Source: Nostocoides sp.
GTDB lineage: Bacteria; Actinomycetota; Actinomycetes; Actinomycetales; Dermatophilaceae
DNA: 64,000 nucleotides
Assembly (NCBI GenBank): GCA_016702415.1
Contig: JADJEA010000001.1
Location: 601,001 to 665,000 of the forward strand
Direction: 5' to 3'
The notes under the pieces were generated by a model. That model did not search any database and was not told the DNA's origin. It saw only the letters and a list, made by a program, of their open reading frames with translations. Positions 1 through 9,168 of this stretch are shown one piece after another (position 1 is the stretch's first letter; every line of letters begins with the position of its first letter). The position numbers and the translations under genes were made by a program.

Positions 1-2061
1 GAGGCCAAGCCCAATGCGGGGGGATTGCTGCCGGTGACGTTCACCGACGGAAGCACCAAACCGGTGACCGGCTCTCTTCCGCTGAAGGTACTGGCCTCCA
101 CGAGGCCCCTTATGACGACGCGCGATGCCACTATCGACGACGCGAAGGCGGGCGAGCCTCGGTCGGTGGACATCGCGGCATATGTCACGAACCCGTTCGC
201 CGATCAAGGGAAGCCGATCACCATCGTGCCCTATCCCAAGGTCGCTGCCGGTTTAGGGAAGATCTCCACCAGCGGCACGACTGTGACGATCACTCCCGAC
301 GCGGCCAGTCATGGCCAGTTGACCATCGTCTATCGCGTCGCCGATGCGACGAATGCGCTGGATCGTCAAGTCGAGGGGCGGGTGTTGCTCAGCGTTCGGG
401 ACAAGCCGGATCCGCCCACCGGCGTCAGTGCCGAGACCCACGAGTCCAAGACCGCGTCCGTCTCCTGGCTGCCGGGGGGTAACAATGGCGCGCCCATCAC
501 GCAATTCACCGTGATCTGGGACGGTGGGAGCCAGCCGTGTGGAGTGGTGACGACCTGCACCATCACGGGGCTGACCAACAACGTGGAGTACCGCTTCCGC
601 GTCACCGCCACGAACAGCGTCGGCGAGTCCGACCCCTCCGAGCCTGGCCCACCCGTCAAGCCGGACGTCAAGCCGGATCAGCCGTCACCCCCCACCGGCT
701 CGTTCGGCGACAAGCAGGCGACGATCACGTGGACGACTCCCGGAAACTCGGGGTCGCCGATCACCGAATACGTCATCGAGGCCAGCCCCCCACCCGGGGG
801 TGGGGGGCAGCAGGTCGTCGCCACCGGGACGACGTCCCTGACCTGGCCAGGACTCGCGAATGGCACGGCATACCGCTTCCGGGTCCAGGCCAAGAACGCC
901 GAAGGCCCGTCGGACTGGTCGGACTACTCCGCCGATGTGACCCCGGTCGGGGTCCCCTTCGCGCCGGGCGCGCCGACGGCCGTTGCCAATGGCGACAAGA
1001 ATCTCGAGCCCTCGGCAACGGTGACCTGGCCGGCCGCGGACGGCAACGGGGACTCGTCACTGACCTACGAACTGCGCAAGACCGGGACGACGACCACGCT
1101 CTACTCGGGCACGGGCACCTCGACAACGGTGTCCTTGCCCGTCGGCGACACCGATGTCTCCTTCGAGGTCCACGCGATTAACAAGGCCGGGTCCGGCGCC
1201 TGGTCCGGGGCATCGAACTCCGTCCGGCCGTTCAAGGCCCCAGGCGCGCCCACCGGCGTCGCCGCCTCTGCGACCGGCTCCGACAATCAAGTCCTCATCC
1301 GGTTCACACCCGGCCCGGCGAACGGTGCCCTCCCTGGGGAGATCACCTATGCCTGGTATGCCGCGGGCACCCACGGATCAATCCCGGCCGGTGGCGGGAC
1401 GGTTACCGATGCCGCCTTCCGCAATGGGACGGACGTCTCGGTGACGGTCGTGGCGACCTCGACGGTCAAGGGTCAAACGGCGGTGGGTGCGCCCTCGGGT
1501 GGCGTCGTGGTCAACGCCTATGGTCCCCCGGCCGTGCCCACCGTCGCCGCAAGCGGCAACGTCAACGACGTCACCTTGAGCTGGAACGGGTCCGGCTCGT
1601 TCAACGGCCGCTCCATCGTCGCCGTCAACATCCTCACCACCGACGGCGGGACGCAGCGGATGTCGACAACCGGATCCATCAACCAGGGCAATGGTCGCAA
1701 TCAGACGAAGGCGATCCGAGCCCAGGCGGTCGACAGCGAGGGGCATACCAGCGCCTGGTCCGGCGATGCGGTCGCCGCCACCTGGGAGTCCCCATTCGAG
1801 GTCACCACGCATACAGAGGTGTACCCGTGCAAGTACTCGAACTGCCGGCATGTCCTGGTCGAACTCCAGAAATGGAACCCCGGCTCGTGGGTCGAGTGCC
1901 GCGTGACGGGTAACGGCGCGGCGGATTGGGTTCAGCGTCGGCAGGTGGACGGCAATGGCTACGCCGGGCCCTCGGCCGACGGAAGTCCTGGCCCGCTCTT
2001 CGACTCCGACGGCGATCGCATCCCCGATGGCCGCAACACCGTCAACTGTTATCCCGGCTAG
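1..2061 (+). CDS. Fibronectin type III-repeat surface protein, 5' end outside window
   Basis: The frame is open from the first base, so the start lies upstream; 686 residues are visible. An Ig/cadherin-like stretch comes first. About five FnIII-type beta-sandwich repeats follow (nt ~403-660, 676-945, 958-1230, 1234-1530, 1531-1785), each with the W...Y.(F/V)RV.A.N..G pattern. The tail has paired cysteines (VYPCKYSNC) and a thrombospondin-3-like calcium motif (DSDGDRIPDG) just before the stop. No membrane anchor is visible in this part. The protein is most likely secreted or wall-associated. It lies 18 bp upstream of moxR and probably heads the MoxR-DUF58-transglutaminase operon, as in other actinobacteria. 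The exact role is unknown; adhesion or envelope scaffolding is inferred. Confidence 0.85.
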   Translation, partial: EAKPNAGGLLPVTFTDGSTKPVTGSLPLKVLASTRPLMTTRDATIDDAKAGEPRSVDIAAYVTNPFADQGKPITIVPYPKVAAGLGKISTSGTTVTITPDAASHGQLTIVYRVADATNALDRQVEGRVLLSVRDKPDPPTGVSAETHESKTASVSWLPGGNNGAPITQFTVIWDGGSQPCGVVTTCTITGLTNNVEYRFRVTATNSVGESDPSEPGPPVKPDVKPDQPSPPTGSFGDKQATITWTTPGNSGSPITEYVIEASPPPGGGGQQVVATGTTSLTWPGLANGTAYRFRVQAKNAEGPSDWSDYSADVTPVGVPFAPGAPTAVANGDKNLEPSATVTWPAADGNGDSSLTYELRKTGTTTTLYSGTGTSTTVSLPVGDTDVSFEVHAINKAGSGAWSGASNSVRPFKAPGAPTGVAASATGSDNQVLIRFTPGPANGALPGEITYAWYAAGTHGSIPAGGGTVTDAAFRNGTDVSVTVVATSTVKGQTAVGAPSGGVVVNAYGPPAVPTVAASGNVNDVTLSWNGSGSFNGRSIVAVNILTTDGGTQRMSTTGSINQGNGRNQTKAIRAQAVDSEGHTSAWSGDAVAATWESPFEVTTHTEVYPCKYSNCRHVLVELQKWNPGSWVECRVTGNGAADWVQRRQVDGNGYAGPSADGSPGPLFDSDGDRIPDGRNTVNCYPG

Positions 2062-2079
2062 GAAGGACGAGCCCACCCA

Positions 2080-3045
2080 ATGGCTCTTGCCCCCGAGAAT
2101 GCGGCGTGGTTCGCCGAGACCTTCGCGCGCCTCACCGACAACATCGGCCAGGCCGTGCTCGGCAAGGCCCCGGTGGTGCGCCTCGCCCTCACCTGCCTCC
2201 TCGCCGAGGGACATATGCTCCTCGAGGACGCCCCCGGAACCGGCAAGACCGCCCTGGCCCGGGCGCTCGCCGCCACCATGCAGTGCTCGAACTCACGGAT
2301 CCAGTTCACTCCCGATCTGCTCCCGTCCGACATCACCGGCGTGACGATCTTCGACCAGAAGCGCAGTGCGTGGGAGTTCCACCGGGGCCCGATCTTCGCG
2401 TCCATCGTCCTGGCGGACGAGATCAATCGGGCCTCGCCCAAGACCCAGTCGGCATTGCTGGAGATCATGGGGGAAAGTCAGGTCACGGTCGATGGGACGC
2501 GGTATGACGCCGCCCGCCCCTTCATGGTCATCGCCACGCAGAACCCGATCGAGCAGGCGGGAACCTATCGGCTCCCTGAGGCCCAACTCGACCGCTTCCT
2601 GATGAAGACCCGACTCGGGTACCCCGAGCGGGCCGCGGCGATTGAGGTGTTGGCGGGATCGGCCAGACCGGATCGCAGCGCCCAGTTGCGCCCGATCATC
2701 GCGACGAAGGCGATCACCGACATGGTCGAGATGGTCAAGGACAACCACGTCGACCCGGCGGTCCTCGACTACGTGCAGCGACTGGTCGAGGCCACCCGCG
2801 ACCACCCCGACACCGCCCTCGGGGTATCCACTCGAGGCGCGATCGCGATGGTGCGCGCGGCTCGGGTGTGGGCCGCCGCTCATGGCCGCAACTACGTCCT
2901 GTCCGATGACATCAAGGAACTCGTCGAGCCGGTGTGGACACACCGCCTGATCCTCTCCCCCGACGTGGACCTCCACGCGGCCACGCCGACCACTGTTCTG
3001 GCCCGGGTCCTGGACGAGGTCGCCGCCCCCATGATGCGCGCCTGA
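2080..3045 (+). CDS. moxR: MoxR-family AAA+ ATPase
   Basis: This 321-residue protein has the length of a MoxR chaperone-like ATPase. Walker A is DAPGTGKT (residues 50-57) and Walker B is IVLADEINRA (109-118). The sensor region IATQNPIEQAGTYRLPEAQLDRF is the family's signature area. The start is ATG, preceded by a purine-rich AGGAAGGACG about 10 bases upstream. It sits between the FnIII protein and a DUF58 protein, 7 bp before the latter. MoxR ATPases usually act with VWA or DUF58 partners in metal insertion, complex maturation or envelope-stress processes. The client here is not evident, although the transglutaminase-like and RDD-FHA proteins of the same operon are candidates. Confidence 0.92.
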   Translation: MALAPENAAWFAETFARLTDNIGQAVLGKAPVVRLALTCLLAEGHMLLEDAPGTGKTALARALAATMQCSNSRIQFTPDLLPSDITGVTIFDQKRSAWEFHRGPIFASIVLADEINRASPKTQSALLEIMGESQVTVDGTRYDAARPFMVIATQNPIEQAGTYRLPEAQLDRFLMKTRLGYPERAAAIEVLAGSARPDRSAQLRPIIATKAITDMVEMVKDNHVDPAVLDYVQRLVEATRDHPDTALGVSTRGAIAMVRAARVWAAAHGRNYVLSDDIKELVEPVWTHRLILSPDVDLHAATPTTVLARVLDEVAAPMMRA

Positions 3046-3052
3046 CCACGTC

Positions 3053-4333
3053 ATGACAGCGTTGACGAGCGCACGCCGCGGCCGGATCACGGGAGGCTGG
3101 CTCGGTGCCTTACGGTCGCGGTTCACGGCCGTGTCGCGGCGCGGCTGGGGCATCCTCCGTCCCGGTGTCGACCGGGTTCGCCCGTGGGTCGCCGCCGTGA
3201 CGCCGCTCGGGTGGGCGGTCACCGGTGGTGCCGGGGCGTGCCTGGTCGCGGGCCTGGTCGAGGGGTGGGTCGAGGTCCTCGTCCTCGGGGTCGCCCTGAC
3301 CTTGATCGTCGTTCTCGCTCTCATGTGGACCTTCGGCCGGATGTCGTATGCCGCGCGAATCGATCTCGACACCCCGCGCGTCACCGCTGGGGACGACGCC
3401 CATGGTCGGGTGCTCGTGCGCAACGAGGTCATGCGGAGCCTGGTCCCGGCGCGCGTGGAGCTGATGGTCGGGCGGGGACGTTCTGTCTTCGACCTTCCCG
3501 CCCTGGCCAAGGGCGAGGAACACGAACTGCTGTTCCTGGTCCCTACCCGGCGTCGGGCCGTCATCGCGGTCGGGCCCCTTCGCTCGGTCAAGGCCGACCC
3601 GATCGGCCTGTTCAAGCGTGAACGGCGTTGGGCAGAACGCACCGATCTCTATGTCAATCCGCGCACGATCCACATCGGGTTGAGCATGGCGGGCTTCCTC
3701 AGGGACATCGAGGGAGTCACCTCCCACAATCTCACGTCGTCGGACGTCGCGTTCCATGCCTTGCGTGAGTACGTCGACGGCGACGACCTGAGAACGGTGC
3801 ATTGGCGCACGACCGCCCGCACGGGGCGACTGATGGTCCGCCAATTCGAGGAGACGCGGCGCTCTCACCTGCTGGTCCTCCTCTCACTGCGCCCGGACGA
3901 CTATGCCGATCTGGACCAGTTCGAGCTGGCCGTCTCCACAGCCGGTTCTCTGGTCCTCCAGGCCAAACGCGAGCAGCGCCAGGTCGAGTTGATGACGAGC
4001 GTGGGCCGCTTGTCCACGCGCTCCGGGCCCGGGGTCTTGGACCAACTCAGCAGTGTCGGACTCCAGGCCAGCGCTGCGCCGCTGCGGCAGACCTTGACCC
4101 TCGCCCTCGCCGAGGTCCCGAGCACGTCGATGGTGGTCATTGTCACCGGCGGCGCAGTGACGGCCGGCACATTGCATTCGGCCTCCCTCGTCGCACCCCT
4201 GGACCTGATGACCGTCGGAATCCGCGCACTCGGCCAGGACGACCCTCGGGCGCGCCGACGCGTCGGCGCACTGACCATCCTCGACGTGCCCTCGTTGGAG
4301 GAGCTTCCTCGCATGCTTGGGACGATCCGGTGA
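3053..4333 (+). CDS. DUF58 domain-containing membrane protein
   Basis: The 426-residue protein has two adjacent membrane segments near residues 45-95 (GWAVTGGAGACLVAGLVEGW onward). A soluble part follows with the DUF58 signature: R.YVDGDDLRTVHWRTTARTGRLMVRQFE, around residues 240-275. DUF58 proteins carry a degenerate von Willebrand A-like fold and pair genetically with MoxR ATPases. The gene starts 7 bp after moxR and its stop overlaps the GTG of the next gene (GTGA), implying translational coupling. No metal-dependent adhesion site is obvious. The function is inferred from context only: partner of MoxR at the cytoplasmic membrane. Confidence 0.88.
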   Translation: MTALTSARRGRITGGWLGALRSRFTAVSRRGWGILRPGVDRVRPWVAAVTPLGWAVTGGAGACLVAGLVEGWVEVLVLGVALTLIVVLALMWTFGRMSYAARIDLDTPRVTAGDDAHGRVLVRNEVMRSLVPARVELMVGRGRSVFDLPALAKGEEHELLFLVPTRRRAVIAVGPLRSVKADPIGLFKRERRWAERTDLYVNPRTIHIGLSMAGFLRDIEGVTSHNLTSSDVAFHALREYVDGDDLRTVHWRTTARTGRLMVRQFEETRRSHLLVLLSLRPDDYADLDQFELAVSTAGSLVLQAKREQRQVELMTSVGRLSTRSGPGVLDQLSSVGLQASAAPLRQTLTLALAEVPSTSMVVIVTGGAVTAGTLHSASLVAPLDLMTVGIRALGQDDPRARRRVGALTILDVPSLEELPRMLGTIR

Positions 4334-6807
4334 ACGCACCCGTCGTTATCCGTCCGGACGGCACCGACAGCCTCACGATGAGCGCGCGCTCGGCCCTGGC
4401 CCCGGGCTGGATCCTCGACGTCGTCGCCGTCTGTGGACTTCTCGCGCCGGGCGTCCTCGCGTTCGGTCCCGTCTTCGGGGGGACCCGAGGCTACGTCGCG
4501 GCGGCCGCCGGCGCCGGAATCGGCCTCGCCCTGGGCTTCCTCGCCCATCGCCTGCGATGGGGTGCCCTCACGCTGACCGCGGTGCTGCTCCTCGCCTACT
4601 TGCTGGGTGGCGGCGCGATCACCCTCCGCGACACCACGATCGGCGGGTTCATCCCCAGCGTCACCACGCTGTCACGACTTGCCCAGCTAATCGTCCATTC
4701 CTGGCGAGACCTATTGACCAGCGGGATTCCGGCGGACGGATTCACCGGCCCGGCCGTGGTCCCCTTCGCCAGCGGGTTGGCCGCCGGCGCGATCTCCATG
4801 CGCCTCGCACTGGCCCGCCGGGTCAGGCTGTGGGCGGTCGCGCCCGCCGTCGTCTTCCTTCTCGTCGGCATCCTGTGGGGCATCAAGATCGCGCCATATG
4901 CCGTGTGGCAGGGCGGCGCCTTCGCCACAGTCGCGCTCGCGTGGATGACCGTCCGGCATGAGGGCGCGGTGCAGCAGGCCGGGGACAGGCCGAGTCGGGA
5001 TCCGCGCCGCGCCGCTTTGGCGGTCGCGATGATCGTGACGTCGGTGCTTGCGGGCGTCCTGGCGGCACCCGCGCTGGCGGCCCATACGAACCGGCATGTC
5101 CTGCGGGACGACGTGACGCCTCCGTTGGATGCGCACGACCTGGCCAGCCCTCTGGTTCAGTTCCATCACCTGGCCACGGACCTCGAGCACAAGACCCTGC
5201 TCACCGTGACCGGTCTGCCCGCCGGGCAGCGCCTGCGAATGGCCGTCCTGGATGCCTACGACGGGCACGTATACACCGTCAGTGGAGCGTCCGCCGAATT
5301 CATCAAGGTGGGGGAGCGCGTGGAGTTGGCGCCGCCGACCGGCACGCCCACCCGACTCCACGTCGTCACCGGCGACCTCCACGGTCCGTGGGTCCCCGGT
5401 GGTGGAGACGTGCGCCAAGTCACCTTCTCCGGTCCACAGGCCCGCGACCTTGCCCGGTCCCTGTATGTCAACCCGGCCACCGGCTCGGTCCTGACGACTG
5501 CCGGGCTGGGGGGCGGAACGGCATACGACATCGATGTGGTGCTGCCCGAACAGCCGAGTCCGGATGTCCTGCGCACCAGCAGCGCACGGGCGATCCCCCT
5601 CCCCGACAACACCAATGTGCCCGACGTCGTGGGGAAGATGGCGGTGGAATTCGCCAAGGGGATGGCCGGGGCATTCGACCAGGCGCACGCCTTGGCGACC
5701 AAGCTTGCCCTCGGCGCCTATGCCAACGGAACGGCACGGGCGGGGCATTCGGCCGAACGGATCGCGAGCTTCCTCAAGGCGTCCGAACGGGCCCAACTCA
5801 CCGGGGACGACGAGCAGTATGCCGTGGCCATGGCGTTGATGGCGCGTCACCTCGGGTTGCCCGCTCGCGTGGTCATGGGGTTTTACCCGCCCGCGGGGAC
5901 CACCGCCGACCCGGTGATTCTGACCGGCCGAGATGCTCACGTGTGGGTCGAGGTCGCGTTCACCCCCAACTCCTGGGCCAGTTTCGACCCCACACCGGAT
6001 CGGGACCGGAAACCGCGCCAGCGCTCGGTCCAAGAGAAGGAACAGAGCAGTCCGCAGGTTCTGCCGCCCCCGGCCCCGCCCGTCAGCGATGTCCAACGCC
6101 CGAACGACCTCGACACCACCCGGCGCCCTCCCCAGACGAGCCCGACCCCACCCGCTTGGCACCACGTCCTGGCGATCGGGCTGTATGCCGCCGGCGGTCT
6201 CGCGGCGGCCAGCTCACCCTTCGTCCTGGTCGTCGCGGCGAAGCGGCGTCGCCGCGAGCGACGACGCCGGGCCACGCGGACGGCGGATCGTGTCTCCGGG
6301 GGGTGGTCGGAGATACTCGACCGCGCCACCGACCTGGGTAGTCCGGTTCCCACCCGCATGACGCACCGGGAAGGAGCGGGCTATCTCGGCGAGGCCTTCG
6401 TCCCGGTGTCGGCGGCAGCGGTCGCCGAGCGCATCGAGAGTCGCCTGTTCGCCCCGGACGAACCCAGCGAGGCCGATGCCGCCGTGATGTGGCATGAGAT
6501 CGATGGACTCCTCGCGGCGATGTCGCGCGCGGCCGGCCGCCGCCGCGCCCTACGAGCCCGCTTCTCGCTGCGTTCCTTCCGCCGACATACGAATGTGGAT
6601 GGCTCGGCCGGGCGGGGACCGAGCGCATCATCGACGCTGCCGTCCGTGGCAGCGTCCCTCGCAACGCAACCGCCCTCGGTGTCGGGGCGATTTGCGGCGG
6701 GCCTTCGCCGACCACTCCGCCGTCGTCCGCCCGGGCGAGGACACCGACCGCGGGAAGCGGCCGACATACCCGACCGTCCACTCCGACCCCCGAAGGACTC
6801 ACGGTGA
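4330..6807 (+). CDS. TgpA-like transglutaminase-fold membrane protein lacking the usual Cys
   Basis: The frame is open further upstream, but GTG at 4330 overlaps the DUF58 stop and gives 825 residues, the usual size. The N-terminal ~230 residues hold several membrane helices, an extracytoplasmic region follows, and one helix lies near residues 610-640. The transglutaminase-core region reads TGDDEQYAVAMALMARHLGLPARVVMGFYP, then GRDAHVWVEV and SFDPTPD. The His and Asp positions are present, but the position normally held by the catalytic Cys (G-x-C-x-x-[FY]-A) is Asp494. The protein may therefore be a non-catalytic fold, or use another Cys I could not place. A cytoplasmic Arg-rich tail follows. 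Its stop overlaps the next gene as GTGA. Confidence 0.85.
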   Translation: MNAPVVIRPDGTDSLTMSARSALAPGWILDVVAVCGLLAPGVLAFGPVFGGTRGYVAAAAGAGIGLALGFLAHRLRWGALTLTAVLLLAYLLGGGAITLRDTTIGGFIPSVTTLSRLAQLIVHSWRDLLTSGIPADGFTGPAVVPFASGLAAGAISMRLALARRVRLWAVAPAVVFLLVGILWGIKIAPYAVWQGGAFATVALAWMTVRHEGAVQQAGDRPSRDPRRAALAVAMIVTSVLAGVLAAPALAAHTNRHVLRDDVTPPLDAHDLASPLVQFHHLATDLEHKTLLTVTGLPAGQRLRMAVLDAYDGHVYTVSGASAEFIKVGERVELAPPTGTPTRLHVVTGDLHGPWVPGGGDVRQVTFSGPQARDLARSLYVNPATGSVLTTAGLGGGTAYDIDVVLPEQPSPDVLRTSSARAIPLPDNTNVPDVVGKMAVEFAKGMAGAFDQAHALATKLALGAYANGTARAGHSAERIASFLKASERAQLTGDDEQYAVAMALMARHLGLPARVVMGFYPPAGTTADPVILTGRDAHVWVEVAFTPNSWASFDPTPDRDRKPRQRSVQEKEQSSPQVLPPPAPPVSDVQRPNDLDTTRRPPQTSPTPPAWHHVLAIGLYAAGGLAAASSPFVLVVAAKRRRRERRRRATRTADRVSGGWSEILDRATDLGSPVPTRMTHREGAGYLGEAFVPVSAAAVAERIESRLFAPDEPSEADAAVMWHEIDGLLAAMSRAAGRRRALRARFSLRSFRRHTNVDGSAGRGPSASSTLPSVAASLATQPPSVSGRFAAGLRRPLRRRPPGRGHRPREAADIPDRPLRPPKDSR

Positions 6808-8129
6808 CATCATCCGCACTTCCGTCCGTCGACGACCCGAACGGCGCCCTCGCTGGCTACGTCCCTGCCGGTCTCGGTGCCCGCTTCGTCGCCCGCCTCA
6901 TCGAGGGCGTCATCCCGGGCATCGTCGCTGTCATCCTTGCCTCGCTCGGCAGCGGCATGGATGGCGGTGATGCTGGCGGCGGTGCGCTCCTTGTCCTGCT
7001 CGCCGCGATGGGGGTCTACGGCATCGTCGCTTGCGCGGTCCTGCTCATCTCGGGGGCGACGATCGGCAATCTCGTCCTCGGCCAACGCCACGTCTCGGTT
7101 ACCACCGGCCGGATCGCGGGCGGGGCAGCGTTCGGGAAGTACGTCCTCGAGGGGGTCGTCTCGGGCTTGACCCTGGGCCTGGGTCAGCTCGCCCTGTTGA
7201 TGACCGTCCACCCGCCCTACAACCGGCACTGGGCCGATCGTGCCGCCGGGGTGGCGGTCGTCGATATTCGGCGCGGACGGGATCCGCGCAAGCCTCGGCC
7301 CGCGGTGGTCGCCGCCCCGACATCCACACCCGTCAACCCCGGGATTCGGCCGGTCCAGCTTCCGCCGTATGCAGCGCCCCCGGCGATCCCGGGCCCGACG
7401 CCCGACTATGTGGCGCCGACCCCTGAGTACGTCGTCCCGTCCCGGGCCCCGGGTCCCGCCCCGTATGGCGCGGCCTACCCCGGACCGGAAGAACGCCGTG
7501 CGGGAGCCGCGCCCTCGTCGACGCCCTTCGGTCCCCCGGGGACGCCGCCGGCCGACCCGCCACCCTACTGGCCGATCCAGCCGGCCCCGGACGAAGGAGC
7601 GGGCGCCGGTGCCCCCGAGATCATCGAGGCCGCACCGCGGTGGGACTCATGGGCTCCGTCGCCAGTTCCGCAGCAGCAGCCGTGGACGCCCACGCCGCCA
7701 CCGGTGGTGCGCGACATGCGTCCGGTGGAACCACACCCGGGGCGGTCCGCCGAGACCGCACCGAGCGAGGATTTCGCGGCCACCATGCGCCGCGGCTCGG
7801 GAGCGCCGGTGATCCGGCTCGACAACGGCCAGGGGTCGGCGATCACCGAGGTTGTCGTCCTCGGCCGCAATCCCTCCCCGGTCCCGGGACTGGAGGGGGC
7901 CAGGCTGCTGCCGGTCGCGGATCAGGGAAGGTCCATCTCCAAGACGCATCTCGCCATCGGTCCCGCTGGGGCGGGAATCTGGGTGCAGGACCTCCACTCG
8001 ACGAACGGGGTGAAGGTGACCGACGCCATGGGGGTCACCCGGCGGGTTCGGCCCGACGAACGCATCCCTGTCATCGCTGGCTCCACCGTCTCCTATGGCG
8101 ACCGGAGCTTCGTGGTCGAGTCCGGCTGA
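6804..8129 (+). CDS. RDD membrane domain-FHA domain fusion protein
   Basis: The protein starts at GTG 6804, overlapping the preceding stop, with GAAGGA 8 bases upstream; length 441. Residues ~15-145 form an RDD domain (ARFVARLIEGVIPGI; final motif HWADRAAGVAVVD) with three to four membrane helices. A long Pro/Ala-rich linker follows (~160-330). The C-terminal FHA domain shows the phosphothreonine-binding core GRNPSP...RSISKTHLAIG and DLHSTNGVKV. FHA domains bind pThr peptides, so this protein should read Ser/Thr-kinase signals at the membrane. No kinase or PP2C gene is visible in the window; such genes could lie upstream of the left edge. It is the last clearly coupled gene of the MoxR operon. 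Confidence 0.88.
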   Translation: MTSSALPSVDDPNGALAGYVPAGLGARFVARLIEGVIPGIVAVILASLGSGMDGGDAGGGALLVLLAAMGVYGIVACAVLLISGATIGNLVLGQRHVSVTTGRIAGGAAFGKYVLEGVVSGLTLGLGQLALLMTVHPPYNRHWADRAAGVAVVDIRRGRDPRKPRPAVVAAPTSTPVNPGIRPVQLPPYAAPPAIPGPTPDYVAPTPEYVVPSRAPGPAPYGAAYPGPEERRAGAAPSSTPFGPPGTPPADPPPYWPIQPAPDEGAGAGAPEIIEAAPRWDSWAPSPVPQQQPWTPTPPPVVRDMRPVEPHPGRSAETAPSEDFAATMRRGSGAPVIRLDNGQGSAITEVVVLGRNPSPVPGLEGARLLPVADQGRSISKTHLAIGPAGAGIWVQDLHSTNGVKVTDAMGVTRRVRPDERIPVIAGSTVSYGDRSFVVESG

Positions 8130-8256
8130 GCGCGCTTGAGCGGCCACGTCCGTCAATCGAAGGACATGACTGCCTGGACGGTGCTGGCTAATCTGCGACG
8201 CAGGTGGGAGGTGCTGGCGGTTTCACCAGCGGCCTCGATGGAGGAGGTTGGGAGGG

Positions 8257-9069
8257 TTGCTGACCTGCACGAAATGTGGCGCGAGCGGAACGGGTGCGTT
8301 CTGCGGGTGGTGCGGTTCGCCGTTGTCCGAGGAGGTCGCGTCCCCGGCCGTCGTGAAGGCACCCCGGGTCAGCGCCGCGAAAATCGTCGGATTCCTGCTG
8401 CTGGGTGCCCTCGCCCTCGCGTGCGGGGTGGTTGCTGTCGTCCTCGCCATGCGCGGACAGGACGACCGCTCCGGAATCTCCGCTGCGACCTCTCCAGGAA
8501 CGCCTGTCCAGCCGACGGCCGGTGCCGCGGACCCGAGCGCGGGGGCGACGCTGTCCACGTCGGCGCCGGCCGTCTCGGACACCAGCACCGAGCCCTCCAT
8601 GTCCAGCTCCACATCCGCCGCACCCTCCTCGTCCTCCTCCTCGTCCACGCTGAGCGCTCAGGCCCAGGGCCTGGACGACCTGCGGGCGGCCCGGCTGGCC
8701 AGTCTCGAGGGTCTGGTGCTCGACGGGCGCTGGGCACTGCGCCTGTCCAGCAAGTCCAATGGCATCGTCGACCCTCGTCAGCGTGCCCTCGACGGAAGCC
8801 ATGTCTTCCATTACGACGACATCGCGGCTGAGCACGCCAGGACCATCGCCGACGTGCTCGCACCTCGCGGTTGGCCGTCGTTGACGCTTCTGGCCAGCGA
8901 CTACGGGAGTTATCACGCGGACGGTGACAGGTACTGGGTCCTCATCGCCGATCCCGGTGGCATCGCCTCCCCCGACGCGGCTCGAGCACGGTGCGCCGAG
9001 CTGTACTCCGACAAGACGGGCGCCGCCCTTGAGAACCTGTGTATGCCGACCCGACTGGCCCCGTCCTGA
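8257..9069 (+). CDS. Zinc-ribbon single-pass membrane protein, unknown function
   Basis: TTG at 8257 is chosen because GAGGAGG (8241-8247) lies 9 bases upstream; TTG 8248 is an in-frame alternative that would overlap too closely. The protein (270 residues) opens with a zinc ribbon, CTKC-x9-CGWC. One membrane helix follows (AAKIVGFLLLGALALACGVV, about residues 40-65), then a Ser/Thr-rich linker and a C-terminal domain of about 130 residues. The end, LLASDYGSYHADGDRYWVLI, faintly resembles a SPOR-type fold, but I cannot assign it. The ribbon lies on the cytoplasmic side and the C-terminal domain probably outside. It follows the RDD-FHA gene by 127 bp on the same strand. Confidence 0.75.
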   Translation: MLTCTKCGASGTGAFCGWCGSPLSEEVASPAVVKAPRVSAAKIVGFLLLGALALACGVVAVVLAMRGQDDRSGISAATSPGTPVQPTAGAADPSAGATLSTSAPAVSDTSTEPSMSSSTSAAPSSSSSSSTLSAQAQGLDDLRAARLASLEGLVLDGRWALRLSSKSNGIVDPRQRALDGSHVFHYDDIAAEHARTIADVLAPRGWPSLTLLASDYGSYHADGDRYWVLIADPGGIASPDAARARCAELYSDKTGAALENLCMPTRLAPS

Positions 9070-9168
9070 CCCCGGGCACGGCCCGGTCGTCGAGGCTGAC
9101 GCGGAGATCACCTCATTGGTACCCCGGTTCCACTGGTCAAGTGTTACCGGTCGTTACAGGATGGTGCC

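Noticed and set aside
3802..4329. Upstream extension of the transglutaminase-like frame
   Set aside because: It overlaps the DUF58 gene in another frame and is Arg/Pro-rich; GTG 4330 gives normal coupling.
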